Shown one piece after another: positions 14,793-23,351 of a stretch of 55,337 nucleotides of DNA; position 1 is the first letter of the stretch, and each line of letters starts with the position of its first letter. Origin of the DNA: JACDAN01 sp035707105 (GTDB lineage: Bacteria > Actinomycetota > Thermoleophilia > Gaiellales > Gaiellaceae); the NCBI GenBank assembly GCA_035707105.1, contig DASSUI010000093.1, forward strand, positions 1-55,337. The letters run 5' to 3'. The position numbers were made by a program, and so were the translations under genes. Below the pieces are notes generated by a model. It saw only the letters and a program-made list of their open reading frames with translations, did not search any database and was not told the DNA's origin.

Positions 14793-15778
14793 CGTCCTCC
14801 TCCTCCCTCTCGCGGCTCGGCGCCGTTCACATGCCCACCGGGCACCTCAGGAGCGCCGGCTGGGCGGCCGCGGCTGATCACCACACTGACGCGTCCGCCG
14901 TTGCGGAGCCTGGTGCCCGCCCTGGGTCGCTGCGAGACGACCCGGCCGCGCCTGACGTCGTCCGAGTACGCGCGTGTGACCGCGGCGAGCCTGCAGTGAT
15001 CAGCGGCGAGAGCGCGTCGAGCCTGGGGGAGTGTTTTCCCTTTGAGCGCCGGGACGACGCACGGCGGGTTGGGCGCGAAGACTGCGACCGCGGTCTTGTT
15101 GCCGTGAACTGCCACGGTGCAAGTCAACGCGTTCCCGCTGCACGCGCCCCTCCAGGCAGCGAGCTTCGAACCATTACTCGGTCTGGCCGTCAGTCCGACC
15201 AAGGCGCCGCTCTGATACTCGAGGGAGCAGTTGATGGCGGGACAGTCGATCCCGACCGGCGAGCTGGCGACCGTGCCTCGGCCCCAGCCGGCGACGGCGA
15301 CGGCAAGGGTGTGGAAGGTGACCTGCGGAGTCGTCTTGTGGAAGTACTCGTCGGACCACCGGTCCGATCTGCCCGAGCCATCGAGGTACTGGGTGAAGCT
15401 TCTGTTGTGGAGCCGCCCGTCCGGAAGCAGCGTCAGCGTCTCGGCTCGCCTTGCGTAGCCGAACTCCCAGACGATCGAGAGCTGCCCATCGCTCGCATCG
15501 GACTGCGGCGTCAATCGCGGCCCTCCCGCTCTCGACGACCAATCGCATTCCCCACCACCGCAGGCGCCATAGCCCCAGACGGCGATGTTCGGGCCGCTGG
15601 CACCGATGACGATACGCGTCTGCTCCCTCGTCGCAGCGTTGTCGTTCAGCCAGGTGCCGACAAATGGAGCGACGTGAGACGCCCCGGCCGAACCCACGTT
15701 GAGAGCCGCCAGGCCCACCACAAGCGCAGGAAGGGCCAGCGAGCGCCAGAACGCTTTGTTTGTCCGAGTCCGCTGCAT
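14789..15778 (-). CDS. exported protein with InlB-like repeat and C-terminal PASTA domain
   Basis: A 329-aa exported protein. A signal peptide (residues about 10-33) leads into a beta-rich N-terminal domain with four cysteines. Then comes a segment typical of divergent InlB B-repeats (GIDCPAINCSLEYQSG...LTARPSNGSKLAAWRGAC), and finally one PASTA domain (CVVPALKGKTLPQARRALA...GRVVSQRPRAGTRLRNGG). PASTA domains bind peptidoglycan or beta-lactams in kinases and PBPs. Here there is no kinase or transpeptidase part, so it is likely a cell-wall-associated protein. The ATG has AAGGAG 6 bases upstream. It forms a coupled pair with the collagen-like protein. Confidence 0.78.
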   Translation of the reverse strand: MQRTRTNKAFWRSLALPALVVGLAALNVGSAGASHVAPFVGTWLNDNAATREQTRIVIGASGPNIAVWGYGACGGGECDWSSRAGGPRLTPQSDASDGQLSIVWEFGYARRAETLTLLPDGRLHNRSFTQYLDGSGRSDRWSDEYFHKTTPQVTFHTLAVAVAGWGRGTVASSPVGIDCPAINCSLEYQSGALVGLTARPSNGSKLAAWRGACSGNALTCTVAVHGNKTAVAVFAPNPPCVVPALKGKTLPQARRALAADHCRLAAVTRAYSDDVRRGRVVSQRPRAGTRLRNGGRVSVVISRGRPAGAPEVPGGHVNGAEPREGGGGR

Positions 15779-15914
15779 CGAGCACTCCTTGGAGGGCTTG
15801 AGCGGAGATCTCTCTCCTGGTGGCTCGAGTGTCGGCGAAAGAACTCACGCGCCACTCACACCGCTCTCACGCCGAACCGCCAGGCTTGTTCCAGGGGTCG
15901 GCGAAAAGCCGAGG

Positions 15915-15940
15915 CGCGATGTCGCTGAAGCGACATCGCG
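15915..15940 (-). terminator. hairpin downstream of the HD-GYP gene
   Basis: An 11-bp perfect stem with TGAA loop (15915-15925 with 15930-15940). Read on the minus strand it starts 31 bases after the stop at 15971 and is followed by CTCGGCTTTTC. The rest of 15779-15970 holds nothing else I recognise. Confidence 0.6.
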
Positions 15941-15970
15941 TCGCGGGAGCCTCGCTTCTGTCGGCGCAGG

Positions 15971-17239
15971 TCAGGCGGCCTTGCCGGTGATGTGGTGCAG
16001 CCGCCGGAGGTCGCGGCTCTTCCGCATGAACGCGTCGACGACGCCGGGATCGAACTGCCGGCCGCTCTGGGACGCGATCTCGCTCCTCGCGGCCTCCCAG
16101 GTGGCGGGCTCGCGGTACGGCCGGTCGCCGGTCATCGCGTCGAGCGCGTCGGCGACGGCGAAGATGCGCGCGCCGAGCGGGATCGCGGGGCCGCGGAGCC
16201 TGTCCGGATAGCCGGTCCCGTCCCAGCGCTCGTGATGCGAGCGGATCACCTTGAGGCCCTCGCCGTTCAGGAACGTGACGTCCGAGAGGATCTCCGCGCC
16301 GATGACCGGGTGCTGCCTGATGAGCTCGAACTCGTCGGGCGTGAGGGCACCCGGCTTCTCGAGCACCTCGTTGGGGACGCCGATCTTCCCGACGTCATGG
16401 AGCAGGAAGCCGTACTCGAGGCTCGGGTCCCCGAGGAGTCCGGGCTCGACGGCGCCTGTGAGCTGTACCGCATAGTCGCGGACGCGGAGCGAGTGCAGCC
16501 GCGTGCCGGTGTCCTTGGCCTCCAGCGCGTTCGCAAGCGCTGTGACGGTCTCGCGGTACGCATCCTGGACGACGCGCCGCTGCATGCGCTCGATCTCGAG
16601 CAGCCGGCCGAGATCGCGGGCGTAGAGGAGGAGTTGCTCCCCGGGCGCCTCGTAGGGGTCGGTGCGAACGTCCGCCCCGTCGGCGCCGGTCAGGCGGTCG
16701 AGCACACCGACGAGCTCGAGCGGGCTGAAGGGCTTGCGGAGGAGCGCGTCGGCACCGGCGCGGGCAGCCTCCTCATCGGCCAGCTCCGTCCCGGTCAGGA
16801 GCACGACGGCCGGCGATCCGAATGCAGGCCTGCCCTTGAGCTCGGCGCAGAACGACAGGCCGTCGATCCCCGGCATGGCCACGTCGAGCAGGACGATGGC
16901 CGGGCGCCAGAAGCGGACGAGGTCCGACGCCCGCTGGGCGTCCTCCGCCTCCGCCACCTCGAGCTCGTCCGCAGTCAGGGTCGCACGCAGGAGCATCCGC
17001 AGGCCCGCGTCATCGTCGACGATCAGCACCCGGCGGGGCGCCACGGAGTCGGGACGGCGCTCGGCGACGGGCGGCTCGGCAAGGACCGCCACACTCTTCT
17101 GTACCTGGGCGGGTCCGTGGGCGACCCGGTCCGGCCACCCTGCGACGTGGAGAGCGCGTCCGAGGAAGAGCGTGAGCGGGACCGACACGAGGACCCACAC
17201 ACCAACTGCCACGAGGAGCCAGGTCAGCGAACCCGGCAT
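15971..17239 (-). CDS. membrane-anchored response regulator with HD-GYP domain (c-di-GMP phosphodiesterase-like)
   Basis: A 422-aa protein. Residues 3-26 form one membrane helix (SLTWLLVAVGVWVLVSVPLT). From about 70 to 185 there is a receiver domain (VLIVDDDAG, phospho-Asp in LLDVAMPG, Lys in LLRKPFS). A helical linker follows, and from about 230 an HD-GYP domain with HDVGKIG and HHERWDGTGYPD. The family hydrolyses cyclic di-GMP, and the key HD and GYP motifs are intact. ATG 17239 is chosen for its GAGAGG Shine-Dalgarno 9 bases upstream; a longer GTG frame to 17353 lacks support. An N-terminal membrane helix before REC is unusual. No cognate kinase is adjacent. Confidence 0.85.
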   Translation of the reverse strand: MPGSLTWLLVAVGVWVLVSVPLTLFLGRALHVAGWPDRVAHGPAQVQKSVAVLAEPPVAERRPDSVAPRRVLIVDDDAGLRMLLRATLTADELEVAEAEDAQRASDLVRFWRPAIVLLDVAMPGIDGLSFCAELKGRPAFGSPAVVLLTGTELADEEAARAGADALLRKPFSPLELVGVLDRLTGADGADVRTDPYEAPGEQLLLYARDLGRLLEIERMQRRVVQDAYRETVTALANALEAKDTGTRLHSLRVRDYAVQLTGAVEPGLLGDPSLEYGFLLHDVGKIGVPNEVLEKPGALTPDEFELIRQHPVIGAEILSDVTFLNGEGLKVIRSHHERWDGTGYPDRLRGPAIPLGARIFAVADALDAMTGDRPYREPATWEAARSEIASQSGRQFDPGVVDAFMRKSRDLRRLHHITGKAA

Positions 17240-17390
17240 CCGGCTGATCCTCTCTCGTGCTGCGACCGGTGTCTCGGCACGATCCCCTGCCTTTGGACGA
17301 GCCGCAGCGACTGGCGTATCTGTACTGAGTATGCAGACCCGTGTGGACGACACTTACCGCACGGGCAAGAATCCCTCGTTCGAGTGACGC

Positions 17391-19073
17391 CTACTCGAGC
17401 GTGAGGTCGCGACGCACGGTGCCGGCGCGCTGGTGGCGCGCCTCGACCTGCACCTTCGAACCGGCCGGCGCCTCGACGACCCATTCCGCTTTCGCGCGGT
17501 CGCTCGTGGCGTCGCTCGACGCCCACCAGAGCAGCGACCGGCGGTGCACCCGGCCGTCCAGCTGCCCGAGCTCGACCTTCTTCTCGCCGCCGACCACCCG
17601 GGCGCCCTGGGACAGCTCGATCTCGGCCTCGAGCGGCCGCACCGCCTTCCGGTCGACGGCCTTCTGCGAGACGCTCGTCGGTAGCCAGCCGGTGTTCTCG
17701 AGCACCAGCCGGACGAGCCAGGACTCGTCGCCGAGGGACTCGACCTCCGCCGAGCGGACGTCGAGCCTCGGCGAGATCAGGAGGTGCCAGATCGCGAGGT
17801 CCGCGTGCGGCGCGATCTCACGCTCGAGGAACTGCGGCGGGACGTTTCCCCACGCGTACATCAGGTCCCAGCCGCCGAGCTCGACCGCGCCGAGCTGGTC
17901 GTGCTCGAACGGGTACCAGTCGACGTACGCCTTGCCGTCGAGCTGCTCGTCGCTCCAGCGCAGCAGCTTGAGGTCGTCCTCGGGCGGATGGTCTCGCAGC
18001 CAGTCGATGTACTGGAAGTCCTCGATCCCGGCCTCGCGCTGCGGGCTCCAGAACTCCGTCGTCCAGGAGTAGATCCCGAGGTGGTCGTAGAACCAGTCGT
18101 TCGCGCCGCCCTTGACCGTCTGCTTCGGGTCGTACTTGAAGTCGTGGTAGATCGAGATCGCCGGGTAGCCAGTCAGCTCGGTCGCCTTCTCGCCGAGCAG
18201 CTTGTACGTATGCAGATCCTGGGTCGGGAAATGGTCGTCGTCGTAGCTCGAGTACGGACGAAGGTGGACGCCGCTGAACGTGTGGTAGGCGATGTGGCCG
18301 GTGATGTTCGGGCGTTCGACGATCGCCTGGACCATCGCGCGGATCTCGGGTTCCGAGGTCGGATACGGCCCCGCGCCGTACTGCTCCGCCTCGACGGCCC
18401 ACTCCATCGGGAAGTTTCGGTTCAGGTCGAGCCCCTCGAGCGGCGGCGCGACCTTGATCGTGACGCCGTCGTAGTTTCGGATCCGCCCCTCCCAGAGAAC
18501 GCGGTAGAAGTCGCCCTCGGCATCGTCGGGCTCGCGGCGGATGAGCAGCCGCGGCTCCTCCGGATGCGGCTTCCACGAGCCGTTGGGATCGCGGAAGCGC
18601 ATCATCAGGATCCGGCCGTCGCCGTCCAGATCCTCCTCGTGGAGGCCGTCGACGTGCTCGTCGAGCGGCCAGGGGCGGGTACTCGAGCGGATGAACCGCG
18701 GCCGGTCGGCGAGCGCCAGCTCCGGGCCGTCGGGGTTGAGCCGCGGAACGACGTAGAACGCGCGGGTGTCGAGCACGCGCGTGACGCGCTCGTCGGACCC
18801 GTAGCCCGTCAGCAGCCGGTCGATCAGATACAGGGCCGCCGTCGCGCCGGTCACCTCGAGCGAGTGGATGTTCGCCTCGACGAGGAAGGCCGGCTTCTCG
18901 AGCGCGGGCCCCGTCTCGGCGTTCGTGATGGTGCAGAGCCAGATGTCGCGACCCTCGTAGCTCCTCCCGATCGAGTCGAGCGCGAAGAGCCCCGGCCGGT
19001 CGTGCGCCCAGCCCGTCAGGATCTCGGTGAGCTCGTCGTACTTGTAGAACCGGTCGAACGCCGGTCTAGGCAC
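17391..19073 (-). CDS. M14-family zinc carboxypeptidase
   Basis: A 560-aa metallopeptidase. The N-terminal peptidase domain (about 1-400) carries the zinc site HSLE (His70, Glu73 in ANIHSLEVTGA), a later histidine in HIAYHTFSG and the candidate catalytic glutamate in TTEFWSP. The C-terminal 150 residues are beta-rich, like a transthyretin-type appendage. No signal peptide is visible, so it is probably cytoplasmic, where it would trim peptide C-termini. Its start overlaps the upstream peptidase gene by 8 bases, so the two peptidases form a coupled operon. No terminator was seen after it. The family call is firm; substrate preference is unknown. Confidence 0.87.
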   Translation of the reverse strand: MPRPAFDRFYKYDELTEILTGWAHDRPGLFALDSIGRSYEGRDIWLCTITNAETGPALEKPAFLVEANIHSLEVTGATAALYLIDRLLTGYGSDERVTRVLDTRAFYVVPRLNPDGPELALADRPRFIRSSTRPWPLDEHVDGLHEEDLDGDGRILMMRFRDPNGSWKPHPEEPRLLIRREPDDAEGDFYRVLWEGRIRNYDGVTIKVAPPLEGLDLNRNFPMEWAVEAEQYGAGPYPTSEPEIRAMVQAIVERPNITGHIAYHTFSGVHLRPYSSYDDDHFPTQDLHTYKLLGEKATELTGYPAISIYHDFKYDPKQTVKGGANDWFYDHLGIYSWTTEFWSPQREAGIEDFQYIDWLRDHPPEDDLKLLRWSDEQLDGKAYVDWYPFEHDQLGAVELGGWDLMYAWGNVPPQFLEREIAPHADLAIWHLLISPRLDVRSAEVESLGDESWLVRLVLENTGWLPTSVSQKAVDRKAVRPLEAEIELSQGARVVGGEKKVELGQLDGRVHRRSLLWWASSDATSDRAKAEWVVEAPAGSKVQVEARHQRAGTVRRDLTLE

Positions 19074-20574
19074 CTAGTTCGTGCAGGAGCGGCTTCGTGT
19101 CGTGCGGGTCGTAGCCGAGCCGCCCGGCGATCTCCTCGCTCGAGGGCCGGGTGCCCTCCGCGAAGAGCGAGCGCAGCTGTTCCCCGGTCGCCCGGTTCCG
19201 CCACCAGTCCTCGCCGACCTGCCTCGCCAGCCACTGCCGCAGCTGCGCCGACCGGATCCAGGCGCGGAGATAGTCCGCCGAGTAGAACCCTGCGTCCATG
19301 TCGGCCAGGTAGGCGTCCGGCCGATACGAGATCCCGCTCGCCGCAGTGAGCAGCTCGTGGTACCGGTCGGGACCGGCGCCGCCGTCGTTGAAGGCGCCCC
19401 AGAACTCGAGCTCGAACTGGAGCTTCGCCGTGTACCGGCGGTAGAGCAGCGCCTCCAGGAAGATCGTCGCCTCAGCGTTCTCCTTCGCCTCCTCCTCCGA
19501 CAGCCCGAAGTGCTCGACGTGCCAGCCGGGTTCCCGGGAGATCGCCTCGAAGATGTACGAGTAGATCTCCGTCAGCGCGTGATCCCGTGAGAGGTTGCGG
19601 AACGTGTACGGCAGAGTCGCGTCGCAGTTGCCGTAGTGGAGGGCGTGCCCGGCCTCGTGCAGGAACGCCTGGTAGTCGTGGAGACCGCCCTGCGCCCGGG
19701 TGATCAGGTGGACGACCTTGGGCGGGTCGGCCGCGATGACGCATGCCCGCGGGGACTTCTGCGGGCGGTCGTCGAGATCCATCCGGATGTTCGGCTCCTC
19801 GTCCATGTTGAAGCCGAGGTGCCGGAGCGTCGAGAGGCAGACCTCGGTCGCGCGCTCCTTCGTGTACGTCGACTCGAGCGGCGAGAGACGCCGGAGCCAG
19901 GCCACGTGGTAGGAGGACGGGACCTCCGGCCGGCCCTCGCCGAGCAGCTTGTCGAACCACTTTCCGGTGAGCCGGCCGTACACCTCGTCGGCGGCGCGGC
20001 TCGCGTCGGTCAAGACCTGCGAGAGCTGCCGGAGCGAGATGCCCTTCTCCTCCTCGGTGCGCGCCACCGCGTCCGGCTCGTCCGAGAGCTCGGCGTCGAG
20101 GTCCTCGCGGGCCCGGAGCATCTCCATCCGCCGGTCGTTGAACCCGGCGGACGCATCGCCGTGCAGCTCGCCGAGCTCCTCGCGGTCGGCGAACTCGGGC
20201 AGCACCGCCAGCTGGGCCTGCGCCGAGCGCAGGGGCAGCTCCTGGCCCCGGAACTCGACGCGGGCGGCGAGGATTGCGTTCTCCAGCTCGTCCTCCCGCG
20301 CGCTCAGCTCGACCTCGACGAGGCCGGACTCGCAGGTCTTCCGTAGGCGGTAGAGCCGCTCGCGCTCGTCCGGCTCGGCGGCGGTCTCGGCGTCGTGCAG
20401 CGCGTCGAGCTGCTCGCGGGTGAAGAGCTCCCGGTACCGGGCCACGATCTCGGCCCGCTCGGAGACCTCCTTCTCGCCGACGCGGACGGCGCGACCCTCC
20501 TCCGCGCGCTCGTACAGGTAGCGCTGGAGCTCGGCCTCGAATTCGGCAGGCGTTCTGACGGCGGTCACGCTCAT
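19066..20574 (-). CDS. M3-like zinc metallopeptidase (HEAGH)
   Basis: A 502-aa protein, mostly alpha-helical, with the gluzincin motif HEAGH at 306-310 in QAFLHEAGHALHYG. The downstream helix LTEIYSYIFEAI can supply the third, glutamate ligand. The fold pattern fits the oligoendopeptidase/thimet (M3) clan but is shorter than typical M3 enzymes and may be a distinct subfamily. No export signal. ATG 20574 is supported by TAGATT at 20590-20585, 10 bases upstream, inside the 3' end of the response-regulator gene. It is followed immediately by the M14 carboxypeptidase, so the pair probably cooperates in intracellular peptide turnover. Confidence 0.82.
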   Translation of the reverse strand: MSVTAVRTPAEFEAELQRYLYERAEEGRAVRVGEKEVSERAEIVARYRELFTREQLDALHDAETAAEPDERERLYRLRKTCESGLVEVELSAREDELENAILAARVEFRGQELPLRSAQAQLAVLPEFADREELGELHGDASAGFNDRRMEMLRAREDLDAELSDEPDAVARTEEEKGISLRQLSQVLTDASRAADEVYGRLTGKWFDKLLGEGRPEVPSSYHVAWLRRLSPLESTYTKERATEVCLSTLRHLGFNMDEEPNIRMDLDDRPQKSPRACVIAADPPKVVHLITRAQGGLHDYQAFLHEAGHALHYGNCDATLPYTFRNLSRDHALTEIYSYIFEAISREPGWHVEHFGLSEEEAKENAEATIFLEALLYRRYTAKLQFELEFWGAFNDGGAGPDRYHELLTAASGISYRPDAYLADMDAGFYSADYLRAWIRSAQLRQWLARQVGEDWWRNRATGEQLRSLFAEGTRPSSEEIAGRLGYDPHDTKPLLHELGA

Positions 20575-20584
20575 CGGCCTGCGG

Positions 20585-20590
20585 AATCTA
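20585..20590 (-). promoter_or_regulatory. -10 element of the peptidase operon
   Basis: TAGATT on the minus strand, 10 bases before the ATG at 20574; it overlaps the response-regulator stop codon. Confidence 0.45.
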
Positions 20591-20953
20591 CCGGAGCGGC
20601 GTCTCGGTGGGACCGACGAGCCGGCGGACCGTCTCGGTCAGCTCCTCGATCGAGAACGGCTTGCCGATCACGACGGCGCCGGCGGGGAGGTGGACGCCCG
20701 GGCTTCCGGTCAGCAGCGCGACCGACCGTCCGTCCGCCTCGATCGTCGGGAGCAGTGTGAGGCCGTCCTCGTTCCCGAGGTGGACGTCGAGCAGGATCGC
20801 GTCCACGGGCTCGTCGGCGAGCGCCTCCTTGGCGCTCGACACGCTCTCCGCCTCGACGACGCGGTAGCCCTCGAGCTCCAGGTTGACCCTGCAGAGGAGC
20901 CTGAGCGACGGATCGTCGTCGACGACGAGCACGGTCGCCGGTTCCGCTCCCAT
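20588..20953 (-). CDS. single-domain response regulator (REC only)
   Basis: A 121-aa protein that is only a receiver domain. The acidic pocket is Asp12-14 (VLVVDDDPS), the phospho-acceptor Asp56 (AILLDVHLG), the conserved Thr82 and Lys98 (VIGKPFS). There is no output domain, as in CheY- or Spo0F-like relay proteins; its kinase and partner are not encoded nearby. ATG 20953 has TACACT 9 bases upstream, fitting a leaderless mRNA. Seven further bases into the next gene's start region lies that gene's own -10, so the peptidases may be transcribed separately. Confidence 0.88.
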   Translation of the reverse strand: MGAEPATVLVVDDDPSLRLLCRVNLELEGYRVVEAESVSSAKEALADEPVDAILLDVHLGNEDGLTLLPTIEADGRSVALLTGSPGVHLPAGAVVIGKPFSIEELTETVRRLVGPTETPLR

Positions 20954-20962
20954 CGTCGGGCG

Positions 20963-20968
20963 AGTGTA
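20963..20968 (-). promoter_or_regulatory. -10 element of the response-regulator gene
   Basis: TACACT on the minus strand, 9 bases before the ATG at 20953. Confidence 0.5.
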
Positions 20969-20998
20969 GCTCCGGGTCCGGCCGTACCCACCTGCGGG

Positions 20999-21049
20999 GA
21001 TCGGTCGTTACGTCTTAGAAGTGGGAAACGACCCGAAGCAGAACCGATC
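20999..21049. repeat. two overlapping inverted repeats downstream of gltX
   Basis: GATCGGT (20999-21005) pairs with ACCGATC (21043-21049), and GGTCGTT (21003-21009) pairs with AACGACC (21027-21033). The two share GGT, so they exclude each other. They lie in the 203-base gap between gltX and the response-regulator gene and may end gltX transcription. No other feature was seen there. Confidence 0.35.
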
Positions 21050-21156
21050 GCCGCTTGCAGCGTCGCGGCTCCTCGGCGAGCTTCCGAAGCCGTCGCCGAG
21101 CTTCCGCCGGCGGGCCTGGCTCGATTTCCAGCGGGCCCTGGACCCGCTCGGCCCGC

Positions 21157-22419
21157 CTAGGCCGTTGCGCCGCGGGCAGCCGCGAGGCGTCTGAGCGTCT
21201 CGTCGCGGCCCAGAAGCTCGATGCTCTCGAAGAGGCCCGGCGAGACCTTCGACCCGGTGACGGCGATCCGGATCGGCTGAAACGCCTCGCGCGGCTTCAG
21301 CTCGAGCCGCTCGGCGAGCGCCCGCAGCTCGCGCTCGATCGGCTCGGCCTCGAACGGGTCGACCGACGCGAGCGTCTCTTCCGCCCGCTCGAGGAGCGGC
21401 CCGGCGCCGTCCACCGGCACTGCCGGACGGACGTCCTCGAACAGGAAGCGCGTGTAGTCGGGGAACTGGTCGAGCTTCTCGATCTTCTCCTGGACAAGCG
21501 GGGCCGCCTTCCGCACGAGCTCCTCGTCCCAGTCCAGCCCGGCCTCGCCGAGGTACCGGACAATGCGGTCGGCGTAGTCCTCCGGCGCCAGGCTCCGCAG
21601 ATGGACGCCGTTGAGCCAGGTGAGCTTCTGGTAGTCGAAGACGGCCGGGCTCGGCGTCACCCGGTCGAGCCGGAAGAACTCGAGGAGCTCGTCTCGGGTG
21701 AAGACCTCCTTCTGGTCATCGTAGGCCCAGCCGAGGCGCGCGAGGAAGTTGACGAGCGCCTCGGGGATGTAGCCCTCGCGACGGAAGTCCTCCACCGACT
21801 GCGCCCCGTGGCGCTTGGAGAGCTTCTTCCCGTCGGTGCCGAGCACGTCGGGCGCGTGGGCGTAGACGGGCGCCTCGGCGCCGAGCGCATGCAGGATCTG
21901 CAGCTGCTTGGGCGTGTTCGAGATGTGGTCCTGGCCCCGGATCACGTGAGTGATCCCGTCGAGCATGTCGTCGACGGGGTTCGCGAAGTTGTAGGTCGGC
22001 CGGCCGTCCGCGCGCAGGATCACGACGTCCTCGATGCTCTCGTTCGGGACCTCCACGGCGCCGCGGATCACGTCGACCCACCCGGTCGTGCCCTCGTCCG
22101 GCATGCGAAACCGGATCGCGCCATCGTCCTCGTACGCCTTGTCCTCGTCCACGAGCTGCCGCGCGAGCCGCTGGGCGTCCTCCATCCGGTCGAGCTGGAA
22201 GCGGACCGGCCCGTCCCAGTCGATCCCGAGCCACTGCAGCGAGCGCTGGATCTGGTCGGTCGCCTCCGCGACCTCGCGGCTCGTGTCCGTGTTCTCGATC
22301 CGGAGCAGCACCTCGCCGCCCTGCGGGCGGGCGAACAGCCAGTTGAAGAGGAACGTCCGGACGCTCCCGATGTGGAGCAGCCCGGTCGGACTCGGGGCCA
22401 TGCGGACTCGGACGGACAT
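21157..22419 (-). CDS. gltX: glutamyl-tRNA synthetase, short form
   Basis: A 420-aa class I aminoacyl-tRNA synthetase that charges tRNA-Glu. The class I signatures are HIGS (16-19 in PSPTGLLHIGSVRT) and KLSKR (199-203 in GKKLSKRHG). GQDHISNTPKQ and the C-terminal helical anticodon-binding domain, ending in GRDETLRRL, are present. No zinc-finger cysteines lie in the region used by E. coli GltX, and the chain is about 50-70 residues shorter than most. ATG 22419 is chosen because the conserved N-terminus begins there. TACGAT lies 9 bases upstream, and longer frames run into the divergent nfo gene. Whether it also charges tRNA-Gln is not visible. Confidence 0.93.
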   Translation of the reverse strand: MSVRVRMAPSPTGLLHIGSVRTFLFNWLFARPQGGEVLLRIENTDTSREVAEATDQIQRSLQWLGIDWDGPVRFQLDRMEDAQRLARQLVDEDKAYEDDGAIRFRMPDEGTTGWVDVIRGAVEVPNESIEDVVILRADGRPTYNFANPVDDMLDGITHVIRGQDHISNTPKQLQILHALGAEAPVYAHAPDVLGTDGKKLSKRHGAQSVEDFRREGYIPEALVNFLARLGWAYDDQKEVFTRDELLEFFRLDRVTPSPAVFDYQKLTWLNGVHLRSLAPEDYADRIVRYLGEAGLDWDEELVRKAAPLVQEKIEKLDQFPDYTRFLFEDVRPAVPVDGAGPLLERAEETLASVDPFEAEPIERELRALAERLELKPREAFQPIRIAVTGSKVSPGLFESIELLGRDETLRRLAAARGATA

Positions 22420-22427
22420 GCGCTCTC

Positions 22428-22434
22428 TATCGTA
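22428..22434. promoter_or_regulatory. symmetric -10 heptamer shared by gltX and nfo
   Basis: TATCGTA reads TATCGT on the plus strand (6 bases before GTG 22440) and TACGAT on the minus strand (9 bases before ATG 22419). Only 20 bases separate the two start codons, so both messages should be leaderless and the promoters overlap. Confidence 0.6.
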
Positions 22435-22439
22435 GGGGC

Positions 22440-23351
22440 GTGCTCTTCGGCGGCCACGTTTCGGGCGGCGTGAAGGCTGCGCCGGAGCGTGCGCAGGAGA
22501 TCGGCGCCGACGCGCTCCAGCTCTTCGTCCAGAGCCCGCGAGCGTGGCGGTTCCCGAATCACGACCCCGACGTGCTCGCAAGCTTCCCCGAGCGGGCGCG
22601 GGGAGCCGGAATCCGGTCGACGCTCGTCCACGCGATCTACCTCTGCAACTTCGCGAGCCCCGACGACGAGATCTACGAGAAGTCCGTCTCGACGCTGGGC
22701 TCGACGGTCGACGCGGCCTGCGCGATCGAGGCGGACGGCGTCGTGTTCCACGTCGGATCGCATCTGGGGTCGGGCTTCGAGGCGGGGCTCGACCGAGCGG
22801 CACCTGCGATCGACGAGGTGCTGAGCCGGTGCTCGGACACGACGTGGCTCCTGGTCGAGAACTCGGCGGGCACCGGCGGCACGATCGGGCGCTCGCTCGA
22901 GGAGCTGGCGGCGCTCGTCGACCGGCTCGACCGGCACCCGCGGCTCGGGATATGCCTGGACTCCTGCCACCTGTGGGCGTCGGGCGTCGACGTCGGTGAC
23001 CCGCAGGCGCTCGGCGCGCTCCTCGACGAGTTCGACGACCTGATCGGGCTCGACCGCCTCCGCGCGCTCCACGTCAACGACTCGGCCACCCCGCTCGGCT
23101 CGAACCGCGACCGCCACGCGAACCTGAAGGAGGGACTGATAGGCGACGGGCTCGCCGTCTTCCTCGGCGACCCGCGGCTCCAGGACCTTCCCGCGGTCGT
23201 CGAGACCGAGGGCCGGCACGGCAAGGGCGCCGACGAGCACGAGATCAGGAAGCTGAGGGAGCTCTGGAAGGCCGGAACTAGGCGGGCTCGGCGCTCGGCC
23301 GGACCTGGGCGAAGACGCGGAAGCTCGGCTCGCCGACGGGCAGCTCGCTGA
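22440..23351 (+). CDS. nfo: endonuclease IV (AP endonuclease)
   Basis: A 303-aa deoxyribonuclease IV of the TIM-barrel family, which cuts DNA at abasic sites in base excision repair. Expected segments are present: GGHVSGGVKAAPERAQEIGADALQ (start), LVHAIYLCN, VVFHVGSHLG, LLVENSAGTGG, GICLDSCHLWASG, LHVNDS and a final ETEGRHG, which supply the zinc-ligand histidines and acids. GTG 22440 follows TATCGT by 6 bases. The family normally ends near ELWKAG; here another 23 basic residues follow, overlapping the convergent cysteine-rich gene by 74 bases. A TAG one frame away at 23279-23281 suggests a late frameshift removed the ancestral stop. Confidence 0.9.
   Translation: MLFGGHVSGGVKAAPERAQEIGADALQLFVQSPRAWRFPNHDPDVLASFPERARGAGIRSTLVHAIYLCNFASPDDEIYEKSVSTLGSTVDAACAIEADGVVFHVGSHLGSGFEAGLDRAAPAIDEVLSRCSDTTWLLVENSAGTGGTIGRSLEELAALVDRLDRHPRLGICLDSCHLWASGVDVGDPQALGALLDEFDDLIGLDRLRALHVNDSATPLGSNRDRHANLKEGLIGDGLAVFLGDPRLQDLPAVVETEGRHGKGADEHEIRKLRELWKAGTRRARRSAGPGRRRGSSARRRAAR

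Noticed and set aside
17240..17353. Longer start for the REC/HD-GYP protein
   Set aside because: No Shine-Dalgarno or -10 at 17353, whereas 17239 has a GAGAGG site and directly precedes the membrane helix.
22420..22803. Longer N-terminus for glutamyl-tRNA synthetase
   Set aside because: The extra 128 residues are Arg/Pro-rich antisense of nfo; the conserved class I start lies at 22419.
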